Positions 41,846 to 50,909 of a stretch of 64,000 bases of DNA are shown piece by piece. The notes below the pieces were generated by a model. That model was not told where the DNA came from and did not search any database. It saw only the letters and a program-made list of their open reading frames with translations. This DNA is from Variovorax beijingensis (GTDB taxonomy: Bacteria > Pseudomonadota > Gammaproteobacteria > Burkholderiales > Burkholderiaceae_C). Within the stretch, counting starts at the first letter, position 1, and the number at the start of each line of letters is the position of its first letter. A program made the position numbers and the translations under genes. The DNA lies in contig NZ_VIVL01000004.1 in assembly GCF_007828835.1 (NCBI RefSeq), positions 62,001-126,000 of the forward strand, given 5' to 3'.

Positions 41846-43683
41846 CGTGCAGCCGCATCCACCGCATGCCGTTCGGCGCCACGCTGCGCGCCGATGGCGG
41901 CGTGGACTTTGCGCTGTGGGCGCCGGCCATGCACGGCGTCACGCTGGTGCACACGCCGGCCGGCGGGAAGGAGGCCCTGCACGCCATGGCGCAGGACGCG
42001 GACGGCTGGCACCGCCTCACGCTCGCCGAAGCGCGCGCTGGCGACCTCTACGCCTATCGGCTGCCCGACGGCACCACCATGCCCGACCCGGCCTCGCGCT
42101 TCAATCCGCAGGACGTGCACGGCCCGAGCCAGGTGGTCGATCCGGCCCGCTACGCATGGGCCGACACCGCCTGGCGCGGCCGCCCGTGGCACGAGGCCGT
42201 GGTCTACGAACTGCACGTGGGCACCTTCACCGAGGAAGGCACGTTCCGGGCCGCGCGCGAACGGCTCGGCGAGCTGGCGGAGCTGGGCATCACCGCGGTC
42301 GAGCTCATGCCGCTCGCGGATTTTCCCGGTGCGCGCAACTGGGGCTACGACGGCGTGCTGCAGTTCGCGCCCGATGCCAGCTACGGCACGCCCGACGAGC
42401 TCAAGGCCCTTGTCGACGCTGCGCATGCGCTGGGCCTGATGATGCTGCTCGACGTGGTCTACAACCACTTCGGGCCGGAGGGCAACTACCTGCATGCATG
42501 CTGTCCCGAGTTCTTCGATGCGAGCGAGCACACGCCATGGGGCGCGGCCATCAACTTCGACGGACCGGGCTCGCGCACCGTGCGCGACTTCTTCATCCAC
42601 AACGCGCTGTACTGGGTGGAAGAGTTCCACTTCGACGGCCTGCGCATGGATGCGATCCATGCCATTCGCGATTCATCGCCCAGGCACATCGTGCAGGAGA
42701 TCCGCGAGGCGCTGAACGCCGGGCCGGCACGCGAGCGCCAGGTGCACCTGGTGCTGGAGAACGACGCCAACCAGGCCTCGCTGCTGGCGCGCGACGGCAA
42801 CGGCCTGCCCGTGGCGGGCACGGCGCAGTGGAACGACGACCTGCACCACGCCGCGCACGTGCTGGCCACCGGCGAGCGCGACGGCTACTACGCCGACTAT
42901 GCAGACGACGCCGCGGCCCGCTTCGCGCGCGCGCTGGCCGAAGGCTTCATCTACCAGGGGCAGCCCTCGGCCTTCCGCGGCGGGGAGCCGCGCGGCGAGC
43001 CCAGCACGCAGCTGCCGCCGGTGGCGTTCGTGTCCTACCTGCAGACCCACGACCAGGTCGGCAACCGCGCGTTCGGCGAGCGCATCCATGCGCTGGGCGA
43101 TCCGGCGCTGGTGCGCGCCGCGCTGGCCTGCGTGCTGCTGTCGCCGCATGTGCCCATGTTCTTCATGGGCGACGAATTCGCGGCGTCGTCGCCATTCCTG
43201 TACTTCTGCGATTTCGGCCCCGAGCTGGCCTCGGCCGTGGCCGAAGGGCGCCGCGCGGAGTTCGGTCGCTTCGCGGCCTTTGCCGACGAAGCCGCACGCG
43301 CGCGCATTCCCGACCCCAATGCGGAGCAGACCTTCCAGGCCTCGAAGCTGCGCTGGCGCGAGCGCGGCACGCGGGCGCATTTCGCGCAGCTGTGCGAGGT
43401 GCAGCAATTGCTCGATGCGCGCCATCGCCTGCTGGTGCCGCACCTGGCCGGCACGCACGGCGCGGCAAGCCATGGCTGCGAAGAGGGGCTGATCCGGGTT
43501 CAGTGGAAGCTCTCGGGCAAGCGTCTTCATCTGCTTGCGAACCTTGGCGCGCAGCCTGCGGTGGAAGCCGCCGCGCCTGCGGGCATGGTGCTCCACAGCC
43601 GGGGCGCCGCGGCCGTTGCCGCGGGCCTGCGGCTCGAGCGCGGCGCCGTGCATGCCACGCTGGAGGACATGGCCGGTGGCTGA
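41842..43683 (+). CDS. treZ: Malto-oligosyltrehalose trehalohydrolase TreZ
   Basis: A 613-residue GH13_10 enzyme: MPFGATLRADGGVDFALWAPAM start, VYELHVGTFTEEGTFRAA, WGYDGVLQFAPDASYGTP, DGLRMDAIHAIRDSS (nucleophile, ~269), LENDANQASLL (acid/base, ~305), LQTHDQVGNRAFGER (~403). It releases trehalose from maltooligosyl trehalose produced by TreY. It overlaps glgX upstream and the MalQ-TreY gene downstream (8 bases). Confidence 0.95.
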
Positions 43684-46600
43684 TCCGGGTCATTGGGCTC
43701 ACGATGCGCTGGAGCGCCTGTGCCGGCACTACGGCATCTCGGCGGCCTACCACGACGCCTTCGGAACGCTGCGCCATGCAACGCCCGAGAACCTGGCCGC
43801 GCTGCTGGCCGAGTTCGGCGTGCAGCCCGGTGCCGCAGTCGGCGAAGAGGCCGATGCGTCCTCCACGTCCGCCATGCCGCCGGCGCAGGTGGTGCAGGCG
43901 CATGCATCGCACTGGTCGCTGCAGCTGCCGCAGCGCTCAGGCAGCCTGCGCTGGCGGCTGCGTGACGAGCGGGGGCTTGTGCGCCAGGGCGAAGCCGATG
44001 CGCAGCCGTGGCCGCACGGCAGCTGCACGCTGCAGCTGGCCGAGCCGCTCGCGCCCGGCTATCACTGGCTGCAGGTCGACGGGCTGGCCGGCGAGACCAT
44101 GCTCATCGCTTCCCCCGGCCGCTGCTACCGCCCATCCGCCGTGCAGGATGGCGGCCGCGTCTGGGGGCCGGCGCTGCAGCTCTATGCGCTGCGCTCGGCA
44201 CGCAACTGGGGCATCGGCGATTTCGGCGACCTGGAGGCGCTCGTCGACCGCATGGCCGGGCAGGGCGCCGACCTGATCGGCCTGAATCCGCTGCATGCGC
44301 TGTTCCCGACCGATCCGCCGCGCGCCAGCCCCTACAGCCCCTCGTCGCGGCAATGGATCAACGTGCTGTACGTCGACGTCGAGGCGGTCGAAGACTTCGC
44401 GGCCTGCGAGGCCGCGCGCCGGCACGTCGAATCGCCCGGGTTCCAGGGCCGGCTCGCGGCGCTGCGGGCCGCGCCGCTGGTCGACCATGCCGGCGTGGCC
44501 GCCGCCAAGTTCGAGGTGCTGGAGCTGCTGTTCGAGCACTTCCGCGCGCGGCATCTTTCGCCGGCCGGCGCTCCCGATGCGCGCGGCGAGGCCTTCCTGG
44601 CCTTTGTCTCGGCGCAGGGCGAGCCGTTGCACCAGCACGCCTTGTTCGAGACACTGCAAGCCCACTTCGCCGCCGCCGATCCGCAATGCTGGGGCTGGCT
44701 CGCCTGGCCCGAAGCCTACAGACAGGCGGATTCGCCCGCGGTGCAGGCCTTCGCGGCCGAGCAGGCCGAGCGGCTGCAATACCACCAGTACCTGCAATGG
44801 GTGGCCGAACGCCAGCTTGCGCGCGCGGGCGAACGCTGCAAGGCCCTGGGCATGGGCATCGGGCTCTATCTGGACCTGGCCGTTTCGGTGGACCGCGGCG
44901 GCTCCGACGCCTGGGCCGCGCGGCACTGCTTTGCGGTCGGCGCGAGCATCGGCGCGCCGCCCGACGAGTTCAACCCGGCCGGGCAGAACTGGGGCCTGCC
45001 GCCGCTGCGGCCCGACCACCTGCGCACGCACCACTACCAGCCCTTCGTGCAGATGCTGCGCGCCAACATGCGGCACGCCGGCGCGCTGCGCATCGACCAC
45101 GTGATGGGGCTGATGCGCCTGTTCTGGATTCCGCCGGGCCGCTCGCCGCACGACGGCGCCTACGTGCGCTACCCGGTCGAGGAGATGCTGGCCATCGTGG
45201 CGGTCGAGAGCCACCGGCATCGCTGCATGGTGGTGGGCGAAGACCTGGGTACGGTGGAAGACGCCATGCGCGAAGCGCTCGCACGCGCCGACGTGCTCTC
45301 CTACCGGCTGCTCTATTTCGAGAAGCGGCAGGGCGGCGGGTTCACGCCGCCCGCGGACTATCCGGCGGCCGCGCTGGTGGCCATCAGCACGCACGATCTC
45401 GCCACGCTCGCGGGCTGGTGGTCGGGCCACGACCTGCGGCTGCGGCTGGCGCTCGGGCTCTTCCCCGAACCCCGGTTGTTCGATGCGCAGCTGCTGGACC
45501 GCGCGCAGGAACGCATCCGGCTGATGCTGGCGGTGCGCGAGGCGGGCCTGCTGTCGCCGGACGAGGCGGCACAGGCGCTGTCGCTCGCAACGCCTTCGCC
45601 GCGCGTCATGCAGGCGGTCCACGCGTTCCTGGCCGCGGCCCCGTCGGCCCTGATGGCGTTCCAGCTCGAGGACGTGGCCGGCGAGGTGGAGCAAGCCAAC
45701 ATGCCCGGCACCACCGACACGCATCCCAACTGGCGGCGCAAGCTGGCGCCCACCGTGCAGGAGCTGGCGGCGGGCGAGGCGATGCAGGGGCTCACGGAAC
45801 AGCTGCGCGCGATTCGCCCGCGTCGCAGCCTCGGCGCCGAAGCGGCGCCGTCAACGCTGCTGCAGGCGCGCGTGCCGCGGGCCACCTACCGGCTGCAGTT
45901 CCACCAGGGCTTCGGCTTCGACGATGCCATCCGCGTGCTGCCCTACCTCGCGCAGCTCGGCGTGAGCCACGTGTATTGCTCGCCGATCCAGCGCGCCCGC
46001 GCCGGCAGCACACACGGCTACGACGTGGTGGCCCATGCCGAGGTCAACCCCGAGCTCGGCGGCGCCGAAGGCTTTGCGCGCTTCGTCGCCGCGCTGCAGG
46101 CGCACGGGCTCGGGCAGCTGCTCGACATGGTGCCCAACCACATGGGCGTGCTCGGGGCCGACAACGCCTGGTGGATGGACGTGCTGGAGAACGGCCCGGC
46201 TTCGCTGTTCGCGCATCACTTCGACATCGACTGGCAGCCGCTCAACAAGGAGCTGGCCGGCAAGGTGCTGCTGCCGGTGCTCGGCGGCCATTACGGCGAG
46301 GTGCTCACTGGCGGAGAACTGGTGCTGCACTTCGAAGCGGTGCAGGGCAGCTTCGCGCTGCGCTACTTCGACCACCGGTTTCCGCTCGCGCCCGAAAGCT
46401 ATCCCGTGGTTCTCGGGCAAGCGCTGCAGCATCTGAAGGACCCCGCGCTCGCGGCGCAGCTCGCCAGCTTGTCGGCGGCCTTCGGCCATCTGCCGGGCCG
46501 CCGCGCGCAGACGCCTTCGGAATGCACCGAGCGCGTGCGCGACAAGGAGCTGTTCAAGGCCCGCCTCGCGCATCTGGCAGAGGCGCATCCGTCGCTCGCA

Positions 46601-48751
46601 CGCGCCGTGCTGGCAGCGGTGGCGGAGTTCAACCTGGCCTCGGACGAGGCGCGCGACCGGCTGCACCGGCTCATCGACCTGCAGGCCTACCGGCTCGCCT
46701 ACTGGCGCGTGGCGGCCGACGAAATCAACTACCGGCGCTTCTTCGACATCAACGACCTGGCGGCGGTGCGCATGGAGCGCGACGAGGTGTTCGAGGCCAC
46801 GCAGTCCTTCGCGCTCGACCTTGCCGCGGCCGGCGTGGTGGACGGCTTGCGCATCGACCATCCCGACGGCCTGTACGACCCCGCACGCTACTTCCGGCAG
46901 CTGCAGGAGGGCTATGCGCGCCGCGCGGGCATTGTGCTGCCGGCCGCCGGACCCGACGGCCGGCCGCCGCGCCCGCTGTATGTGGTGGCCGAGAAGATCG
47001 CGGGCTCGGAAGAAGAGGTGCCGGTCGAATGGCATGTGCACGGCACCACCGGCTACCGATTTGCCAACGTGGCCAACGGCGTGCTCGTGGACACCGCCGC
47101 AGCCGACGCCTTGCGGCAGGCCTGGCACGGCTTCACGGGCGAGACGCAGGACTTCGACGCCGTGGCCCGCTCGGGCAAGCGCGAGGTCATGCGCAATGCG
47201 CTGTCGTCGGAACTCAACGTGCTCTCCGCCGAACTGCTGCGCATCGCGCGGGCCGACCGCGGCACGCGCGACTACACGCTCAACGCGCTGCGCCGTGCGC
47301 TTGCGGAAGTGGCGGCCTGCATGCCGGTCTACCGCACCTACATCGTCGACGGGCCTTCCGCGCAGGATGCGCATTTCATCGACGCCGCCACCGAGGCCGC
47401 CGAGCGCCAGAGCGTCGATGCCGACCGCTCCGTCTTCGCCTTCGTGCGCCGCTCGCTGCGCGGCGAGGCCGCGGCCGCGCATGCGCCACCGGCGCTGGCC
47501 GAGCGCGTGCGCCGGTTCGCGATGCGCTTCCAGCAGTTCAGCGCGCCGGTCGCGGCCAAGGGCGTGGAGGACACTTCGTTCTACCGCTACTTTCCGCTCA
47601 GTTCACTCAACGAGGTCGGCGGCGAGCCCGACCAATTCGGTTTCGACGTGCCAGAGTTCCATGCATTGAGCGCCGACCGTGCACGGCACTGGCCGCACAC
47701 CATGCTCGCGACCTCCACGCACGACAACAAGCGTTCGGAGGAAGTACGCAACCGCATCGACGTGCTCTCCGAAATGCCGGGCGAGTGGCGCGATGCGCTC
47801 GCGCGCTGGCACGCGCTGTGCCGCGGCGGCGAGCCGGCGGACGCGGCGCCTTCGCGCGCCGACGAATACCTGCTCTACCAGACCCTGCTCGGCACCTTGC
47901 CCTTCGGCGGCCTGGATGCCGCCTCCGCGCCGGCCTACGCCGCGCGCGTGTGGCAGTACATGCAGAAGGCCGCGCGCGAAGCCAAGCTCCACACGCGCTG
48001 GACCCAGCCCGACGCACCGTACGAGGCGGCGCTCGAGGGCCTGGTGCAACGGATCCTGTCGGACTCGTCGGAGGGCGCCTGCCTTGCGGACATCCAGCGC
48101 ATGGCCAATCGCCTCTCATGGTTCGGCGCGTGGAACGGCTTGACGCTCACGCTGCTGAAGTACGCCTCGCCGGGCGTGCCCGATCTCTATCAGGGCAGCG
48201 AGCTCATCGACCTGAGCCTGGTCGATCCCGACAACCGGCGCCCGGTGGACTATGAACTGCGCAGCCGGCGGCTCGACGAACTCCACGCGATGGTCGATGG
48301 GCCTGACCTGGCCACGCGTGTGCAGGCGCTTGCCGAGGCGCCGCACGATGGCCGCGCGAAGCTCTGGTTCATCTGGCGGCTGCTGTCGATGCGGCGCGAG
48401 CATGCGGAGCTGTTCCGCGAAGGCAGCTATGAAGGGCTCGCGGTCGAAGGGCCGCTGGCGCGGCACGTGGTGGCCTTTGCGCGCAGGCACGAAGGGGGGA
48501 CGCTGGTGGTGATGGCGGGGCGGTTGTTTGCCAGGGTGGCGCGCGCCGGGGCGAATGGTGTGCCGGCGCTCCCCGATGCGGATGCGTGGCGGGGGTCGAG
48601 GGTGGTGCTGCCTGAGGGTGTCGCTGACACGGAGTGGGAGAACCTGCTGAGCGGAGAATCCCTCAGGATCCAGGGCGGCGCCGTGCCGCTCGAAGAGGCG
48701 TTCGGCCGCGTACCTTGGGCGGCATTGAGACCTGCGAATCCGATTCGCTAG
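43676..48751 (+). CDS. malQ-treY: MalQ-TreY fusion: 4-alpha-glucanotransferase / malto-oligosyltrehalose synthase
   Basis: One uninterrupted 1691-residue frame. Residues ~1-690 are a GH77 4-alpha-glucanotransferase: LYALRSARNWGIGDFGDLEALVDR, PSSRQWINVLYVDVEAV, ALRIDHVMGLMRLFWIP (nucleophile, ~474), VVGEDLGTVEDAMREAL (~522), STHDLATLAGWW (~572). A linker follows, then from ~731 a GH13_26 TreY: RATYRLQFHQGFGFDDAI, GQLLDMVPNHMGVL, DGLRIDHPDGLYDP (~1059), YVVAEKIAGSEEEVP (~1105), STHDNKRSEEVRNRI (~1347). GTG at 43676 has GGAGG 9 bases upstream and is the only start in this frame with a ribosome site; it overlaps the treZ stop. Linking the two would channel maltodextrins of suitable length to TreY. 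Confidence 0.92.
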   Translation: MADPGHWAHDALERLCRHYGISAAYHDAFGTLRHATPENLAALLAEFGVQPGAAVGEEADASSTSAMPPAQVVQAHASHWSLQLPQRSGSLRWRLRDERGLVRQGEADAQPWPHGSCTLQLAEPLAPGYHWLQVDGLAGETMLIASPGRCYRPSAVQDGGRVWGPALQLYALRSARNWGIGDFGDLEALVDRMAGQGADLIGLNPLHALFPTDPPRASPYSPSSRQWINVLYVDVEAVEDFAACEAARRHVESPGFQGRLAALRAAPLVDHAGVAAAKFEVLELLFEHFRARHLSPAGAPDARGEAFLAFVSAQGEPLHQHALFETLQAHFAAADPQCWGWLAWPEAYRQADSPAVQAFAAEQAERLQYHQYLQWVAERQLARAGERCKALGMGIGLYLDLAVSVDRGGSDAWAARHCFAVGASIGAPPDEFNPAGQNWGLPPLRPDHLRTHHYQPFVQMLRANMRHAGALRIDHVMGLMRLFWIPPGRSPHDGAYVRYPVEEMLAIVAVESHRHRCMVVGEDLGTVEDAMREALARADVLSYRLLYFEKRQGGGFTPPADYPAAALVAISTHDLATLAGWWSGHDLRLRLALGLFPEPRLFDAQLLDRAQERIRLMLAVREAGLLSPDEAAQALSLATPSPRVMQAVHAFLAAAPSALMAFQLEDVAGEVEQANMPGTTDTHPNWRRKLAPTVQELAAGEAMQGLTEQLRAIRPRRSLGAEAAPSTLLQARVPRATYRLQFHQGFGFDDAIRVLPYLAQLGVSHVYCSPIQRARAGSTHGYDVVAHAEVNPELGGAEGFARFVAALQAHGLGQLLDMVPNHMGVLGADNAWWMDVLENGPASLFAHHFDIDWQPLNKELAGKVLLPVLGGHYGEVLTGGELVLHFEAVQGSFALRYFDHRFPLAPESYPVVLGQALQHLKDPALAAQLASLSAAFGHLPGRRAQTPSECTERVRDKELFKARLAHLAEAHPSLARAVLAAVAEFNLASDEARDRLHRLIDLQAYRLAYWRVAADEINYRRFFDINDLAAVRMERDEVFEATQSFALDLAAAGVVDGLRIDHPDGLYDPARYFRQLQEGYARRAGIVLPAAGPDGRPPRPLYVVAEKIAGSEEEVPVEWHVHGTTGYRFANVANGVLVDTAAADALRQAWHGFTGETQDFDAVARSGKREVMRNALSSELNVLSAELLRIARADRGTRDYTLNALRRALAEVAACMPVYRTYIVDGPSAQDAHFIDAATEAAERQSVDADRSVFAFVRRSLRGEAAAAHAPPALAERVRRFAMRFQQFSAPVAAKGVEDTSFYRYFPLSSLNEVGGEPDQFGFDVPEFHALSADRARHWPHTMLATSTHDNKRSEEVRNRIDVLSEMPGEWRDALARWHALCRGGEPADAAPSRADEYLLYQTLLGTLPFGGLDAASAPAYAARVWQYMQKAAREAKLHTRWTQPDAPYEAALEGLVQRILSDSSEGACLADIQRMANRLSWFGAWNGLTLTLLKYASPGVPDLYQGSELIDLSLVDPDNRRPVDYELRSRRLDELHAMVDGPDLATRVQALAEAPHDGRAKLWFIWRLLSMRREHAELFREGSYEGLAVEGPLARHVVAFARRHEGGTLVVMAGRLFARVARAGANGVPALPDADAWRGSRVVLPEGVADTEWENLLSGESLRIQGGAVPLEEAFGRVPWAALRPANPIR

Positions 48752-48865
48752 GCCGGCCGCCGCCTCGCCCTTCGAGCGCGGGCCTTTGAACTATCGCCCT
48801 AATTGACGAATATCAACCCAGCGATCGACACTGCCGGAAAGGGCCAAACCCGCGAGGAGACCAAG

Positions 48866-48985
48866 ATGATGTTCCGCTTGAGCCAACTGTGCCGCCGCGG
48901 CCTGTTGCGGCAGAAGGATGCGCTCCTCCTGATGACCACCTTGACGGCACTGTCGTCCTGGCTCGTGTTCTGGTTCGGCGAATGA
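48866..48985 (+). CDS. Small membrane protein, 39 residues
   Basis: MMFRLSQLCRRGLLRQKDALLLMTTLTALSSWLVFWFGE-type peptide: basic start, one transmembrane helix, FWFGE end. GAGGAGA lies 5 bases upstream of ATG 48866, and TTGAAC-like -35 elements occur in the 110-base leader. No family recognised. Such membrane microproteins are easily missed, so the strong ribosome site is the main support. Confidence 0.5.
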   Translation: MMFRLSQLCRRGLLRQKDALLLMTTLTALSSWLVFWFGE

Positions 48986-49043
48986 TCATCGCGCGGCGGC
49001 GATGGCCGCGGCCGCCGTGCCCGGCGCCTGCGGCCGTGTGCTT

Positions 49044-49382
49044 TCAAAGCCCGTAGTACTTGTCCACCGTCCCGCTGTACGCATCGTCGTACTCGGGCAC
49101 GCGGTCGCTCGCGTACTTCGGCGCACCCTCGATCTGCGCCTTGGTCAACGGCACCACGTAGCCGTCCTGCGAGGTGTCGTACTTCAGCATGGACCAGGGG
49201 ATCGGATAGCGGTCCGTGCCCATGCCCAGGAAGCCGCCGAACTCCAGCACGGCATAGCGGACCTGGCCCGAGATCTTGTCGATCATGAGTTCATCGATGC
49301 TGCCGAGCTTGTCTCCCGATGTGTTGTAGACGGATGTCCCCTCGACACGCTCTGACGAAATAACTGGATTGGCGCTCACCAT
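49044..49382 (-). CDS. PRC-barrel domain protein
   Basis: A 112-residue protein with a PRC-barrel fold: VISSERVEGTSVYNTSGDKLG, IDELMIDKISGQVRYAVLEFGGFLGMGTDRYPIPW, YVVPLTKAQIEGAP, and a C-terminal acidic/Tyr-rich end. ATG at 49382 (MVSANP) has GGAG 8 bases upstream; the ATG at 49403 has none. PRC-barrel proteins of this length are widespread, usually stress-induced, and of unclear biochemical role. A GTAGGA element (49496-49501) lies ~115 bases upstream. Confidence 0.85.
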   Translation of the reverse strand: MVSANPVISSERVEGTSVYNTSGDKLGSIDELMIDKISGQVRYAVLEFGGFLGMGTDRYPIPWSMLKYDTSQDGYVVPLTKAQIEGAPKYASDRVPEYDDAYSGTVDKYYGL

Positions 49383-49536
49383 GGAAAAGTCTCCGGCCGC
49401 CATTTCTGGGCAATGGCGGCATAGATTGCAGTGCCCAGGATTGCAACTTTCGATCTAGAAAATTTCTGCCGCATCGGCCGGGAGACCGTCGTGTTGTAGG
49501 AGGCTGTCTGGCACCTCGCACGGCGTGAGGCGCCGC

Positions 49537-49977
49537 CTAATTCGGCAACTGCCGCGCCTTCTTTTCGCGTGCGCCAATGGCCCCGGAGGCCGCGGCGCGC
49601 ACGATGCGCCTGAAGGTCGGGCATTCCATGTGGCTGGGCGCGGGGCAGGCGGCCGCGTGCCGCAGGCCGTCGCGCATGGCGCTCAGTTTGCGGATGGTGC
49701 GGTCGAGCTCGTCCGCCTTGGCCGCGAGCATCTGCCGGTCGATGCGCGGCCCGCCCTCGGGCGCGAACATGCGCGCGATCTCGTCGAGCGAGAAGCCCGC
49801 GGCGCGTCCCACGGCGATCAGCGCCAGGCGTTCCAGCACGCCGGCATCGAACAGGCGGCGCAGGCCGCGCCGGCCGCTCGAGGCGATCAGTCCCTTGTCT
49901 TCGTAGAACCGCAGCGTCGATGCGGGAACGCCCGATTGCCGTGCCACTTGGGCGATGTCCAAATGTTGTGCCGCCAC
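49537..49977 (-). CDS. MerR-family regulator, SoxR-like with two of four cluster cysteines
   Basis: A 146-residue MerR protein: HTH at residues ~6-40 (DIAQVARQSGVPASTLRFYEDKGLIAS), then GRRGLRRLFDAGVLERLALIAVGRAAGFSLDEIARMF. The C-terminal part has Cys111 and Cys119 in CPAPSHMECPTFRR. SoxR itself has CX2CXCX5CP; here only the last cysteines and the following Pro are similar, so a SoxR [2Fe-2S] cluster is not expected. It faces a methyltransferase gene across 73 bases containing a soxS-like palindrome, which it presumably binds. Confidence 0.88.
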   Translation of the reverse strand: MAAQHLDIAQVARQSGVPASTLRFYEDKGLIASSGRRGLRRLFDAGVLERLALIAVGRAAGFSLDEIARMFAPEGGPRIDRQMLAAKADELDRTIRKLSAMRDGLRHAAACPAPSHMECPTFRRIVRAAASGAIGAREKKARQLPN

Positions 49978-49986
49978 CTCTTGACC

Positions 49987-50000
49987 TCAAGTCGACTTGA
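49987..50000. promoter_or_regulatory. soxS-like MerR/SoxR-family operator
   Basis: TCAAGTCGACTTGA is a perfect 14-base palindrome directly after TTGACC (49981-49986). The soxS promoter has TTTACC-TCAAGTTAACTTGAGG with a 19-base spacer to its -10; here the same spacing leads to CACAGT at 50006-50011. The layout matches a MerR-activated promoter with a lengthened spacer reading toward the methyltransferase gene. Confidence 0.65.
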
Positions 50001-50050
50001 AGTTGCACAGTCTAGCTTTCGCCGGACAGACAAGCCAAGGACAAACCATC

Positions 50051-50902
50051 ATGGACATCACGCAACAGCAACACAACGAACAAGCCGCCCTCTGGAATGG
50101 CCGCGGCGGCCGCGCCTGGGTCGACGCGCAGGAGTCGCTCGACCAGCTGTTCGCGCCGTTCGAGAACCTGCTCGTGGACGAGGCGCGCGCCGCGTCCGCG
50201 CGCCGGGTGCTCGACGTCGGCTGCGGTACGGGCGCCACCACGCTGGCCATTGCACGGGTGCTCGGCGCGGCAGGGCATTGCGTCGGTGCCGACATCTCCG
50301 AGCCGATGATCGCCGCGGCCCGCGCGCGTGCCGAACAGGCGGGCGCGCCGGCAAGCTTCATCTGCGGCGACGTGCAGAGGCAGGCCTTCGAGCCCGCAAG
50401 CTTCGACCTGATCGTTTCGCGCTTCGGCGTGATGTTCTTCGACAGCCCGGTGCAGGCTTTCGCCAACCTGCGGCATGCCGCGAAGGACGGCGCCGCGCTC
50501 CGGGCCATCGCATGGCGCAGCGCCGCGGAGAACCCGTTCATGACCACGGCCGAGCGCGCCGCCGCGCCGCTGCTGCCGAACCTGCCGGCACGCAAGCCGG
50601 GCGCGCCGGGACAGTTCTCCCTTGCGGACCGCGATCGGGTTGTGTCCATCCTGGAGGAGAGCGGCTGGGCCGGCATCGACATCCGGCCGATCGATGTGGC
50701 GTGCACATTGCCCGAGAAGGCGCTGCATGGCTATCTCACGCGGCTCGGGCCGGTCGGCCTGGTTCTGCAGGATGCAGACGAGCGAACGCGCACACGGGTC
50801 ATCGAGGCCGTGCGCGCGGCGTTCGAGCCTTATGTGCACGGCAGCGAAGTTCGCTTCACCGCCGCCTGCTGGATGATCGGTGCCCGGGCGCCGGCTGCGT
50901 AG
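50051..50902 (+). CDS. SAM-dependent methyltransferase (class I)
   Basis: A 283-residue UbiE/Methyltransf_25-like protein: RRVLDVGCGTGATTLAIARVLG (motif I, ~52-73), VGADISEPMIAAARARAEQAG (motif II), SFICGDVQRQAF, FDLIVSRFGVMFFDSPVQAFANLRHAAKDGAALRAIAWR. No C-terminal zinc or arsenic-binding cysteine set is visible, so it is not ArsM. Divergent from a SoxR-like MerR gene with a shared operator, so it is probably induced by that regulator's signal. Substrate unknown. Confidence 0.85.
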   Translation: MDITQQQHNEQAALWNGRGGRAWVDAQESLDQLFAPFENLLVDEARAASARRVLDVGCGTGATTLAIARVLGAAGHCVGADISEPMIAAARARAEQAGAPASFICGDVQRQAFEPASFDLIVSRFGVMFFDSPVQAFANLRHAAKDGAALRAIAWRSAAENPFMTTAERAAAPLLPNLPARKPGAPGQFSLADRDRVVSILEESGWAGIDIRPIDVACTLPEKALHGYLTRLGPVGLVLQDADERTRTRVIEAVRAAFEPYVHGSEVRFTAACWMIGARAPAA

Positions 50903-50909
50903 CGGCAGC

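Noticed and set aside
43535..43675. Upstream extension of the MalQ-TreY frame to 43535
   Set aside because: Lies inside treZ in another frame with no ribosome site; GTG 43676 has GGAGG.
49537..49977. Calling the MerR protein SoxR
   Set aside because: Only two of the four cluster cysteines are present.
50051..50902. Methyltransferase as ArsM
   Set aside because: Lacks the conserved ArsM cysteines and lies 34 kb from the arsenic locus.
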